From: Trypanosoma brucei gambiense DAL972 | Taxonomy: Eukaryota > Euglenozoa > Kinetoplastea > Trypanosomatida > Trypanosomatidae | Assembly (NCBI RefSeq): GCF_000210295.1 | Contig: NC_026737.1 | Coordinates: 1,178,001-1,242,000, forward strand | Direction of reading: 5' to 3' | DNA: 64,000 bases | Shown: one piece after another, positions 53,581 through 62,417 of the stretch | How positions within the stretch are numbered: the stretch's first letter is position 1 | Layout: every line of letters starts with the position of its first letter | Made by a program: the position numbers and the translations under genes | Notes under the pieces: generated by a model | The model's input: the letters and a program-made list of their open reading frames with translations, nothing else | Database searches by the model: none | What the model was told of the DNA's origin: nothing

Positions 53581-54390
53581 TTAATTAAGGTAAAAAAGAC
53601 GCAAGTGCTCTTCCTCGCATGGGTGAACCTCTCCTGCAATAACCAGAGAGTGAAGGGGGGTCCCAAAATCAACTGCACGCAAAGCTTGCATAGGCCCAGC
53701 GACGACCTGCTGTGTTGCCGACCCGACTCTCGCCATGCCAACAGCTAGCGTACCCCCGTCCACAGCAACCGCACCCCTACCCTTTCTCTTCTCAACTGCG
53801 AGGATTTGGTCAATTGCTTCACTTATCTTCATGTACCGCGGTGGTTCATAAACTTTCCGACCACGCGCAAGATTTTCATCGGAGATCTCCTTTACCTTGA
53901 TGTCCAATAACACCAAAGTGTGAAGACCTGCGTCACGGTTTGTCTTCAATCTGTCGTACCACGAGTCTGGTTTCCATGTCTCAGTCCAGAAACAAAGTGA
54001 AAGCACCTGACCAAATCGATAGAGCTGGAGACCACAGCACCCCACGGCATTGATAATGGAGGCATTATGAATGGCACGACACTCAATCTTCTGTTCCCGA
54101 CAGCGCACAACCAAGTCGGAGTGCGTCGTTGCCCCAAAGACGTCACCAACAACCAGAAATGCAACCTTTTTACTTTCCGCATCCCTCAAAACATCCCCAC
54201 TCTCCACCATTTCCCTATCAGCGACAATAACAGGCTTCCCATACGCTGCAGAAAGCTCCTCGGGTGAGCTGTTAATGAGGAACGATGTGTATGCCTCGAG
54301 GTAAACAACGTCTGCGTCGTGGACCGCCTTGAGTCCGTTGACTGTGATGTCGTTGGCATCACCAAGTCCCAGACCTATTAGGGTGAACAT
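53581..54390 (-). CDS. DPH5: Diphthine synthase (diphthamide biosynthesis methyltransferase)
   Basis: A 269-residue protein of the tetrapyrrole-methylase-like DPH5 family, close to the usual length. Signature segments are the N-terminal MFTLIGLGLGDANDITVNGL, VYLEAYTSFL, VIVADREMVE, VAFLVVGDVFGATTHSDLVV and the Ala/Ile-rich IHNASIINAVGCCGLQLYRF. After these come FWTETWKPDSWYDRL and the C-terminal HSLVIAGEVHPCEEEHL. The enzyme uses S-adenosylmethionine to methylate the modified histidine of translation elongation factor 2 during diphthamide formation, in the cytosol. All major family blocks are present and in order, so it is expected to be active. It is one of the compact genes near the start of the polycistronic unit. 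Confidence 0.96.
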   Translation of the reverse strand: MFTLIGLGLGDANDITVNGLKAVHDADVVYLEAYTSFLINSSPEELSAAYGKPVIVADREMVESGDVLRDAESKKVAFLVVGDVFGATTHSDLVVRCREQKIECRAIHNASIINAVGCCGLQLYRFGQVLSLCFWTETWKPDSWYDRLKTNRDAGLHTLVLLDIKVKEISDENLARGRKVYEPPRYMKISEAIDQILAVEKRKGRGAVAVDGGTLAVGMARVGSATQQVVAGPMQALRAVDFGTPLHSLVIAGEVHPCEEEHLRLFYLN

Positions 54391-54402
54391 TGGTGCCTCT
54401 TC

Positions 54403-54424
54403 CTACATACAGGGAGGGGAAACA
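54403..54424 (-). promoter_or_regulatory. Trans-splice acceptor for DPH5
   Basis: The minus strand has TGTTTCCCCTCCCTGTATG followed by TAG, with AG at 54404-54403. This leaves a very short 5' UTR of about 12 bases before the ATG at 54390. Confidence 0.5.
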
Positions 54425-54522
54425 GTGAAGTATCAATCATTCGGCCAGACCAACGTATTAAATAGCTAGAGCAGGAGGAAACAATTCACAGTGTATTGCC
54501 ACAAACCGTAATAACATACTCT

Positions 54523-55068
54523 TTAATTGTCCCAATACGTCCGACTTGACAGAAACGGGGCTAACGCGTATATCAGTCCGTGTGTGTAGGATTCGGCACG
54601 ATTGAGGTGACCGGCTGTGAGAACTCCCATTGCTCCTTGTCCAGATCTCACGTCCTTCTCACCAGTCATTTCGTCCATTATTTCTGCAAGCTCCTTTCCC
54701 TCATTGAGGATCTTCTGCATGAGCTTCTGACTCATTTCAAACCTTCCAGATGACCCTGTCCCCTCGCGTCCACTCGAACGCTCAATGACATGCATCCACC
54801 CACATTCAAACCATCTGTCACCGATCTTTTCCAGGCCACCTTCCATTCCTACCCCATAATGGGCATCAGGTATGTGCCGTAGCGCCTCTCGGGCGCGGTG
54901 TTGAGCCCCTTCTTGTGACTCTCCCGCTGACATGGGTTGAGCTCGGACAGCTGAACTCACCTCAGCAGGTCTGATGTCGTGTTGTTGATCAGGAAAACAC
55001 TTGTTAACAACCAAGGCAACAGAGTTCAATTTTGCTTTGTTCGTTGTCCCTACTGCCCAAATGATCAT
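54523..55068 (-). CDS. Inosine/xanthosine triphosphatase, YjjX/NTPase family
   Basis: A 181-residue protein from the ATG at 55068 (MIIWAVGTTNKAKLNSVALV); an open extension upstream starts only with TTG. Family blocks are the N-terminal VGTTNKAKLNSV nucleotide-binding loop, then VSSAVRAQPMSAGESQEGA, YGVGMEGGLEKIGDRWFECG and the C-terminal GAMGVLTAGHLNRAESYTHG. These match the YjjX (DUF84, non-canonical purine NTP phosphatase) family of about 170-180 residues. The enzyme hydrolyses ITP and XTP to monophosphates, cleaning oxidised or deaminated purines from the nucleotide pool. It is the rightmost confident protein gene and so probably the first or one of the first in the unit. Confidence 0.92.
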   Translation of the reverse strand: MIIWAVGTTNKAKLNSVALVVNKCFPDQQHDIRPAEVSSAVRAQPMSAGESQEGAQHRAREALRHIPDAHYGVGMEGGLEKIGDRWFECGWMHVIERSSGREGTGSSGRFEMSQKLMQKILNEGKELAEIMDEMTGEKDVRSGQGAMGVLTAGHLNRAESYTHGLIYALAPFLSSRTYWDN

Positions 55069-58000
55069 TGTGTTACTAACAGCCACAATAACACTAAGAA
55101 ACGAGTGCTTGATGCTTGCCGAAACCAAGAAGTAGCACCAGCCACAAGGTTAGAAAAGATGTGAGCACAAACGAGAATCGGCCGGTATGTCCGGTTGCAC
55201 AGGATACAAAAAAGAAAAACAGCGAGACACCTCCATGCGCAAGATGCTGCGACAACATAACACCCAAAGACGTACGCCTAGATTGGCAAGTGCACAACCA
55301 GCAGCGCATTACGTATCGGTTCTCTCTGATCATACGCATATATGTATGTAGAGTTCAGAAAGAGAGGAAATGATTACCTACTTGGACTTCCTGTGAGCCA
55401 AACACCTAAATAAAGATGGTGGACATCCCGCAGGAACCGAAAATGAGGGTTCCAAAAAAAAAAAATCAGCCGCCTTGAACGATCATGGACACTGTGCACG
55501 GTTGTCAGGCAGCTACGCATGGGTGCATGCGCCCGAATGATTATGCATTACATAACATTTCGGGTGACGTAGCCTTTGGTGCTGAAAAAGTTCCTGTCAA
55601 GGTGGTGAGCTTCACAAACGAAAAGCAATAACACCACCTTACGTTTTGCTTTGCATAAGCAAAGTGATCGATGCCCTCTCACCTACGAAATGATCAGCGG
55701 TATTAGAATGTATTTTCTATTGTACACAAGGAGATGCGTGCATGTACTCGCAACAGGTGGTACTGAAGAGCTCTCTCGAACACTGTGCGGGCAGGGGCGT
55801 TGGCCCTTTCGGAGCATTACTAAGCAAAAATAAAAATTTCATGTTAACGCTTGCATGGAAAAATTGTTGCTTCTCGTCACCTGCTAAAAAGTCACTGACA
55901 ACCACCTAGAGTTCATGCGCTGGAACTGGCACGTAGTGCCACTTGAAAGCGACATAACACCATGGCTAACTAACGACACAACGGATCCTCAGCACCTGCA
56001 GAACCTCATTTTTGTCGTCCAATAGCATAAGGCCTAATTCTCGATCATGGCAACTGTCTCCTTCATTGAATCAGTAGCGAGAGCGTTACGTTGGAGTCGC
56101 TTTTGGCGCCATATGCTTGGCGCTCGGAGACGTCATTCCGTACACATAGCGCCAGCACTTCAGTATACTAAGAACTTCGGCATCTAAATTCCCCAGCCAC
56201 CTTACGCGGTACCAACAAGGGAAGCAAGTGATATTATTGATCACCTCATCGTGCAGTACTTGCATAAGGGAGAAAACACAGCTGTACCGACGCCTTGCGG
56301 AGTTTGCCCAGATAGTTTCTGCCTTAGCGTACTTTGCTTTTTCGCCCCCCCCCCTCCCATGCGTAAATGTTACTACCGACTGACTGCCAGTAATACTGAG
56401 ATGTCTAAACGCCAAATACCTTGGCCGCATAACCGGTGATCTCTACTTGCCGATCACCCGTTAGCACCGTACAGACATAACCACATCCTGACGCTAGTAA
56501 TGAGCCGCTCCGCGGGTTGCCAACAGCGCTTGTTTCATGTGCAGTGCCGCAAATTAATGTGCATATCACACTGTCAGGATTTTGCTAAAACAGGATTTTA
56601 TGATGCATCACAGCTCTTCTTTCTTTTTTTAAAAAAAACTCAAAAGCCGATGTTCCCTACACATTGCAAGCACGCAAGTTCGCTATGGTTACACCCCATT
56701 TCCCTTATTCACACGAAGCGCTGTTAGACACCTAATACGCTGCAACGAGGGTGCCTCAACTACTAGCTGAACTCAGAAGGGAGAACACATTCACCGTAGG
56801 TTCGTTATGCGGTATAAGAGCCTATGTGATCATTAAAAAATGAAACGAAGGACAACTGGCTAGCATGTGAGTTAGGTGCAATAAATAAATAAGTTACTGA
56901 ATTAGAGACGGTAATGGTGACCATCATTTTATGTGTGGAAAACCAACACGTCGTTGACACAGAAGAAACAAAACGTCTAGAATCCTGTATTCCATCTTTA
57001 CCAAGTAAAGTAATTAAAAAAAGAGACACCAGCTCTCCTCTTTTTTTGTGAGAGATGCGTTCAAAGGATACGTACCCCTAAATGGGGTTAAGTTAGTAAG
57101 GGAATATGTAGTAGTTACAAAGCCATCGAAGACGGGGCATAACAGTTGCTTTCGGTCAACAAGGCACTCATATAAAGAAAACACATGTTTCATCGTGCTC
57201 TGGAGTTTGCAGCCACAACAGAATCAGTTTGGGAACAGAATACCAATAACTTGGTTGACACACACGCAAAAAATCATTTTGTGGCACAAAACTTAAAAAT
57301 AAATCAGAGACCCGTTCATAAATACACCCGTGTGCACACACAAGCACATGAGTTCGAAGTTACTGGGGGAACATGTTGCATTTGGTGGGTGCTGAAATGA
57401 GTTGTGGTTCGCCAACAAACCACAGCTTTTACCACGTCCTGAAATATCTTCAGTCAGCTAACATTGCACAGCCGTTTTTTTACACGTGATCGTCTTGGGG
57501 GGGAGGGAGTGCAAAGCACCAAATCTCACCATAATGAGAGGTGGAATAGGAACGCGAGCAACAGATCACTCGTAGGAAACACTACGACAGCAATAACGGA
57601 TCACTCCAGCGCAAAAAAGCGCAGCTGAGAGTAAGCAGCACGTACACTCCGGTGACCCCTCCCCCCCCCCCAAGGATGTCCCAGTCTCACTCCACTCTTT
57701 TTGACAGAAGAAACCCGCACCATCCCAACTGCTTCAAAAAAAAAAAAGAAGTTCCGTGCGAAATCCATTTGCGTCACTGTCAGAACCTTAAAATGTGTCT
57801 TCTGTTGACATCTCCAACTGCGTGTCCGAGCGGGTAGGTACTTAACAGACTAATCAGGGTACACGAACCCGCTGCACAGGAAGAAGCGTATACTTTCTCC
57901 TATACTCACCTTTGCAACCGGTACATCACTAGCATTTGCTACCTCTATAATTACTCCACATGAAACAAAAATAAATATGCACCTAAGATAATCAAAAACT

Positions 58001-59693
58001 ATTCCTTTGGTACCGCCCCCCTCCAGGAACTCGTTCGACACCTGCGGCAACCAAATAAAATACTTTTCGCCTCCCGCAACTCCGGTTACCTTAACGCGAC
58101 ACCAGGCTAGAGAATCTTGCTGAGACAGTGGAAGCCGTAGGACTGTATACCAGTGCGCTAAGACAGGATAGTAGTGAAAGGTTCACGTCATCAAGGCACC
58201 CTGGAACCAGCAGCTGAATCACTCCCGGACAGATGTCACCGCAAGAAACCTCCAGTACCTGCGGCCGCACTTTCAACAATATCAGCGTACTCCGACATGT
58301 TCCAATGCACCACTCCTACTACTGCCATCTCGAAAGAAGTTTTAAGAGACCCAAGAATCGAGCATCAAAATCACAGCATAACTCAAGTCAACCAGTAGAG
58401 AATCTGGTTTCTGCCCCGGGGCCATGACTGCCGATAGGCTGCCAAAGGTTCAATCACCGCCGTGTCGTCGCCATCTCCTTCATTGACTGTTCCGAGAAAT
58501 TGGCCACGACTGTACACGGCAGCTTTTTGCAGGAAATGCGTAAACTTGGCATACAAAGCCCATTCGTCCACTGCATGGCAACGCTCCTGGCTGAACGTAC
58601 CCAGCGGCCTCGCTTACAAAGATCAGTCTCCCGACGAGGACACTTCATCTGAGACTAAGCACCAGGCGCATCAGTCGACCCTTTATTCTTAACAATTGTA
58701 TTGAACCCCTTCCCCCTGTGAAGTATGACACAACGCAGGCTCCAACCCCATCATGGTTTCTTCGTAGGCGACCAAATGATGAGGAGCTAAGATGCTGGAG
58801 GCTCTGCTGAGGGAAGCAGACACTACGAATATGTCAGGGGCCAGCTGATACTTCGGCCCCCTTGCCGCACGAAAAGCATGGTCTAAAGTGTTAAGATGAC
58901 ATTTTATGGGTACCGTGGCACTGACACTCGATGATGCCAACATCGAAGCGAGCCCTTCATCCATTAGTAAAAATACTGGTGATCTGCAGCCAGTACCGCC
59001 TTCTCACAAACACGGATCGAGCGGTGGAGAATAATAACTGACATGGACACACTCTCCATTACGCCGAGAATGTATCAAAGAAAATATATACACATACGGA
59101 TGCACAAGCGCAGCATACGGGTATATGATATCACGTGATGATGCAGAACTTTCAAAGCATCAACAGCGTACACCACACACTATAGAGAGATAGTCATGCC
59201 CTTCTGATCTTTTCTTTTTTCACCCAATCTATCATTCCACATCATTTCTCCCATTAGAACACGATGGTATGGAGTAATAATGTGAGGTGAAGCACAAACA
59301 TATGATGTGAGAAGGAGAGGTGTGACTGTACTGTTCCATCCGAAGGAAGAGTTAACAAATAACATATACAGTAGCCACACTTCCCATATTGTGCACATAA
59401 TGCCTCATGGTATATTATTAGTATGTAAAGGGGAAAACTGGGTCGACATATAACGCACCTTTAGCCACCGTACGGGGTGCAGTATCGTGATTGGGGCGTT
59501 CCTGAAAGCTAAAAATCCTATGGCGAACTGGAGCGCTCCGTGCAGGCAAAGTAGCTCCCTAAAAGTCCTCCGCGCACTGACCAGGTCAGTACGGACAAAT
59601 TCCGTTGCAGAGGAGGGGAGAACCCCCCAGGAAATGTGGAACCTAGACTTCAAGACCAAGTGTCACGACACCTCTATTCCGCGAGAGCCTGTG
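55069..59693. other. 4.6-kb region without a confident protein gene; possible transcription start region and decayed retroposon
   Basis: Only short open frames occur on either strand. G- and C-runs stand out: 56345-56357 (C-rich), 57496-57507 (G-rich) and 57657-57670 (C-rich). The stretch lies between the first minus-strand gene and a tRNA/retroposon cluster, where the minus-strand unit has to begin. One frame (56086-56430) is discussed separately. Nothing else can be assigned. Confidence 0.45.
56086..56430 (-). pseudogene. Possible decayed reverse-transcriptase fragment of an ingi-clade retroposon
   Basis: A 114-codon frame reads RPRYLAFRHLSITGSQSVV and later CFPCWYRVRWLGNLDAEVLS then ILKCWRYVYGMTSPSA. 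The order Tyr-Leu block, Trp-Tyr block and a Gly-x-x-x-Ser block loosely recalls the region after the reverse-transcriptase domain in L1Tc/ingi elements. The flanks are full of stops. The resemblance is weak and from memory of the general pattern only. Confidence 0.2.
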
Positions 59694-60223
59694 TTCGGTC
59701 GCCTCTGACCAAAGAATGGATCCTAAGACGACGGTGGAAACAACGCAACCCTACGAAGCGAGAGGCGTAAGAACCACTGACTAGCAAAACGACAATGCAG
59801 AGCAACTCCGATGAAGTGAAGCATGCTCCGGTCGGGAACCACCGGAAACTCGCAAACGACGATCTGGTTAGTCGAAAGGGGTCCAGTGTGCGCGCAGGGC
59901 TCCGCACAACCGCACCCACCTCCCTTGGATAGCCCGGCGCAGTTCCACTGCATCCCGCGCAACGACGGGCCGGGATTCTCTTCCACATCACCGGACAGCA
60001 GCATCTTAGTGCGGATGATACTGCTGATGGCACGCTGGCACGTGCCCAGGGACCGACAAATGAAAAACGGTGTCCCAGCAAGACGCTGCTGATCCCTGTG
60101 CTGTATGATGCCGTAGCCGGAGCACAGCAGTGTTCCCCATGAAAGGAACGCTGCTGGCTCTTGGCTTCCCCCGATGATACGGGGTACTGGACCCTGGCAC
60201 CACGTTGAGGTGCCGGCATCGCC
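59694..60223 (-). mobile_element. RIME retroposon sequence, left copy (ends at the gap)
   Basis: 530 bases nearly identical to 60428-60958. The minus strand carries the ingi/RIME 5' segment and the 2A-like frame (LLSGDVEENPGP), then the fused 3' segment ending FPPSS. It differs from the right copy by one base near 59705 and by one missing G about 12 bases before the gap. That missing G moves the upstream ATG out of frame, so the 2A frame here starts only at the internal ATG at 60004. Probably the same element as the right copy, present at the end of a separate contig. Confidence 0.8.
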
Positions 60224-60427
60224 NNNNNNNNNNNNNNNNNNNNNNNNNNNNNNNNNNNNNNNNNNNNNNNNNNNNNNNNNNNNNNNNNNNNNNNNNNNNN
60301 NNNNNNNNNNNNNNNNNNNNNNNNNNNNNNNNNNNNNNNNNNNNNNNNNNNNNNNNNNNNNNNNNNNNNNNNNNNNNNNNNNNNNNNNNNNNNNNNNNNN
60401 NNNNNNNNNNNNNNNNNNNNNNNNNNN
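60224..60427. other. Assembly gap (204 N)
   Basis: A run of N exactly between the two copies of the same retroposon. Any frame crossing it is meaningless. Confidence 0.99.
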
Positions 60428-60456
60428 TTCGGTCGCCTTTGACCAAAGAATGGATC

Positions 60457-60954
60457 CTAAGACGACGGTGGAAACAACGCAACCCTACGAAGCGAGAGGC
60501 GTAAGAACCACTGACTAGCAAAACGACAATGCAGAGCAACTCCGATGAAGTGAAGCATGCTCCGGTCGGGAACCACCGGAAACTCGCAAACGACGATCTG
60601 GTTAGTCGAAAGGGGTCCAGTGTGCGCGCAGGGCTCCGCACAACCGCACCCACCTCCCTTGGATAGCCCGGCGCAGTTCCACTGCATCCCGCGCAACGAC
60701 GGGCCGGGATTCTCTTCCACATCACCGGACAGCAGCATCTTAGTGCGGATGATACTGCTGATGGCACGCTGGCACGTGCCCAGGGACCGACAAATGAAAA
60801 ACGGTGTCCCAGCAAGACGCTGCTGATCCCTGTGCTGTATGATGCCGTAGCCGGAGCACAGCAGTGTTCCCCATGAAAGGAACGCTGCTGGCTCTTGGCT
60901 TCCCCCGATGATACGGGGTACTGGACCCTGGCACCACGTTGAGGTGGCCGGCAT
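60457..60954 (-). CDS. RIME-encoded 165-residue protein with 2A-like peptide
   Basis: An intact frame from the ATG at 60954 (MPATSTWCQGPVPRIIGGSQ) to a TAG at 60457. It contains LLSGDVEENPGP at about 74-85, the DxExNPGP signature at which ribosomes skip a peptide bond. After MQWNCAGLSK the sequence leaves the ingi endonuclease coding region and enters the 3' segment (CRFASQWFLRLSLRRVALF). Length agrees with the roughly 160-residue frame known for RIME. It has no enzyme domain and is not expected to drive transposition by itself. Confidence 0.7.
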   Translation of the reverse strand: MPATSTWCQGPVPRIIGGSQEPAAFLSWGTLLCSGYGIIQHRDQQRLAGTPFFICRSLGTCQRAISSIIRTKMLLSGDVEENPGPSLRGMQWNCAGLSKGGGCGCAEPCAHTGPLSTNQIVVCEFPVVPDRSMLHFIGVALHCRFASQWFLRLSLRRVALFPPSS

Positions 60955-60962
60955 CGCCAGGG
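60884..60962 (-). promoter_or_regulatory. Pr77-type 5' end of the retroposon (promoter and HDV-like ribozyme signature)
   Basis: The first about 79 bases of the element on the minus strand match the conserved Pr77 hallmark of trypanosomatid ingi/L1Tc elements. In L1Tc this region acts as an internal promoter and folds into an HDV-like self-cleaving ribozyme. Assigned by the 5' sequence and position; activity is not tested. Confidence 0.55.
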
Positions 60963-62201
60963 TCCCTACACGTGAAAAACAACTGCCATGGTGGCCTGAC
61001 CGCTGGGAACCAATCTAGCACCAATTGTTGCCCTGAGATAAAAGAGGAGAAGCACTGAGAGCTTGGGAAACGGCCGGAGTGTCGTTGCTAACGTCTTCTC
61101 CCCTCTGCGGTCTCAGAAGTCACTTCACACAGGCCGCGTCTTTTGCAGAAGCGCCGCATCTCCGGGGCGCCACTTTCTGAGCTTCACTGCTGACACGTTA
61201 CGGTTGTTTTTACTACGAACAAAGATGAGGAGAGATTCAGCTACTCAGGAAGCTTCTAGACGCACAAAAGTTTCGGGTTTTGAGCCCACCAGCATAGGCA
61301 AACGTGCCCAAGCTAATGTGGTTGAAATGTCTCTTTACTAAATAGTGTCCATCCGTTCCTGAAGAGTGTGTGCAGACAACGTGCGGTGGAAGGCGAGTCT
61401 CCTAATGAGACCGTGTTGGGGAATAGGTCAGGAAAGTTCTTCCATACAATTAGTGGAGTCCATGCCGCAGCGGTCACCTTTTTTACAAAAGAAGGATGCG
61501 CTCACTTAAAAGAAAGATACCACTCAAAGGGTTTCAGCGTATGAGAATGGACAAAGTGATATATTATAGCTTTTTTTTTTGTTGAAAGCCTGCGTTACGA
61601 ATGGTTTTGGAGTTAGGAGTGCAGAGTATTTTTTTGTACGGTTATCTTTGTATAAACACACTGTCCTCCCGTTTATGTACACAGCTGCCTGCAAGAGGGT
61701 GAAAATTTTAGCAAGCTCACCCAACCAAACCCAACCCTCTACGCCCCGCACGGGAGGCGGGTTAAAGACGCTTTCAGACACTTCCATATCGTTAGTAAAT
61801 TATCGTTTCAATTCATATTTGTGTAGGATGATGAGGAACGCTTACTGTTTCTTCAGCATGATAATTATTTCGTATATCTTTCTTGTCCGTAGTAAAAAGG
61901 GAAGGTAAGGGCTAAACTATTCTTGGTAGAACGAGGGGGGAATTTAGTTGACATCTTCCCCCGCCACACCGTTACTTTTGCCATCCGAATGTTCTTAAAA
62001 CCTTGTCTCAGCACTCGTCAGCCACGACGTCGTGGCTGCCGCCATGATACGGTTACTTTCTGTGGTTTTATCCACATCGATGTATTTCGTGCACTTTGTA
62101 GTGCAGTCGCACTTTTCCCCCCTTTAAATTAGGCGAAAACAAAACGCAGCGGTGCTTGTTGACAGTATTTTTTCAAGCCTGTCAGCCAGAAGAAAAAAAG
62201 A
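60963..62201. other. 1.2 kb spacer between retroposon and tRNA genes
   Basis: No credible gene on either strand. It contains a perfect 20-base palindrome at 62019-62038 and a T-rich stretch near 61570-61580. Confidence 0.5.
62019..62038. repeat. Perfect 20-base palindrome
   Basis: The two ten-base halves (CAGCCACGAC and its exact reverse complement) meet at an ACGT core, with no loop. Confidence 0.9.
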
Positions 62202-62274
62202 CGCGCAGTCCGGGAATCGAACCCGGGGCTCCCGCTAATTGAGTGCGAGTGACTTTCCACTAGACTAACCGCGC
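62202..62274 (-). tRNA. tRNA-like gene with irregular anticodon arm (CAA by position)
   Basis: 73 bases, the same length as the neighbouring tRNA-Val. The acceptor stem GCGCGGT pairs with ACTGCGC (one G-U). The T arm is CCGGG TTCGATT CCCGG. The A box TAGTCTAGTGG and B box GGTTCGATTCC are intact, and a T7 terminator follows closely. However, the D stem has a mismatch, and the anticodon stem CTCGC/GCGGG encloses nine bases instead of seven (ACTCAATTA), or seven only if an A-A mismatch is accepted. The central triplet is then CAA, with an unusual pyrimidine at position 37 and no long variable arm as tRNA-Leu would need. It may be a pseudogene, a divergent tRNA or a sequence error. Confidence 0.6.
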
Positions 62275-62344
62275 CACTTGGGCGTTTGGTGTTTAAAATT
62301 TTTTGCAACGTGCAGCGTCCGAAGAACGGAAAATGTAAAAAAGC

Positions 62345-62417
62345 TACGACGGGCGGGGATCGAACCCGCGATCTCTCGCGTGTGAGGCGAATGTCCTAAC
62401 CACTAGACGACCATCGC
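62345..62417 (-). tRNA. tRNA-Val (anticodon CAC)
   Basis: A complete 73-base cloverleaf. The acceptor is GCGATGG with CCGTCGT and discriminator A. The D arm is GTCT AGTGGTTA GGAC. The anticodon stem TTCGC/GCGAG encloses CTCACAC, giving anticodon CAC, which reads GTG (Val). The T arm is GCGGG TTCGATC CCCGC. A and B boxes are canonical, and a T6 run follows as RNA polymerase III terminator. It lies 70 bases upstream of, and in the same orientation as, the tRNA-like gene at 62202. Confidence 0.93.

Larger units (their letters stand above)
60428..60962 (-). mobile_element. RIME non-LTR retroposon, right copy
   Basis: About 535 bases, the usual size of RIME, the short non-autonomous relative of ingi. 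On the minus strand it starts CCCTGGCGATGCCGGCCACC, the shared 5' signature of ingi-clade trypanosome retroposons, and carries a 2A-like motif. It then switches to a different segment, consistent with RIME being the 5' and 3' ends of ingi joined. The left edge coincides with the assembly gap, so the A-tail and target-site duplication cannot be checked. The element is in the same orientation as the genes. Confidence 0.85.

Noticed and set aside
58689..58964. 91-codon minus-strand frame as an RNase H-like retroelement remnant
   Set aside because: A vague similarity in a short stretch (VAYEETMMGLEPAL) without the catalytic acidic pattern; too weak to report as a feature.
59674..60219. 181-codon minus-strand frame in the left retroposon copy
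   Set aside because: It is the wrong frame of the RIME, opened by the missing G near the contig end; the genuine frame carries the 2A motif.
60006..60815. Long frame running across the N gap
   Set aside because: About 68 of its codons are unknown, and it joins two copies of the same retroposon; it is an artefact of the gap.
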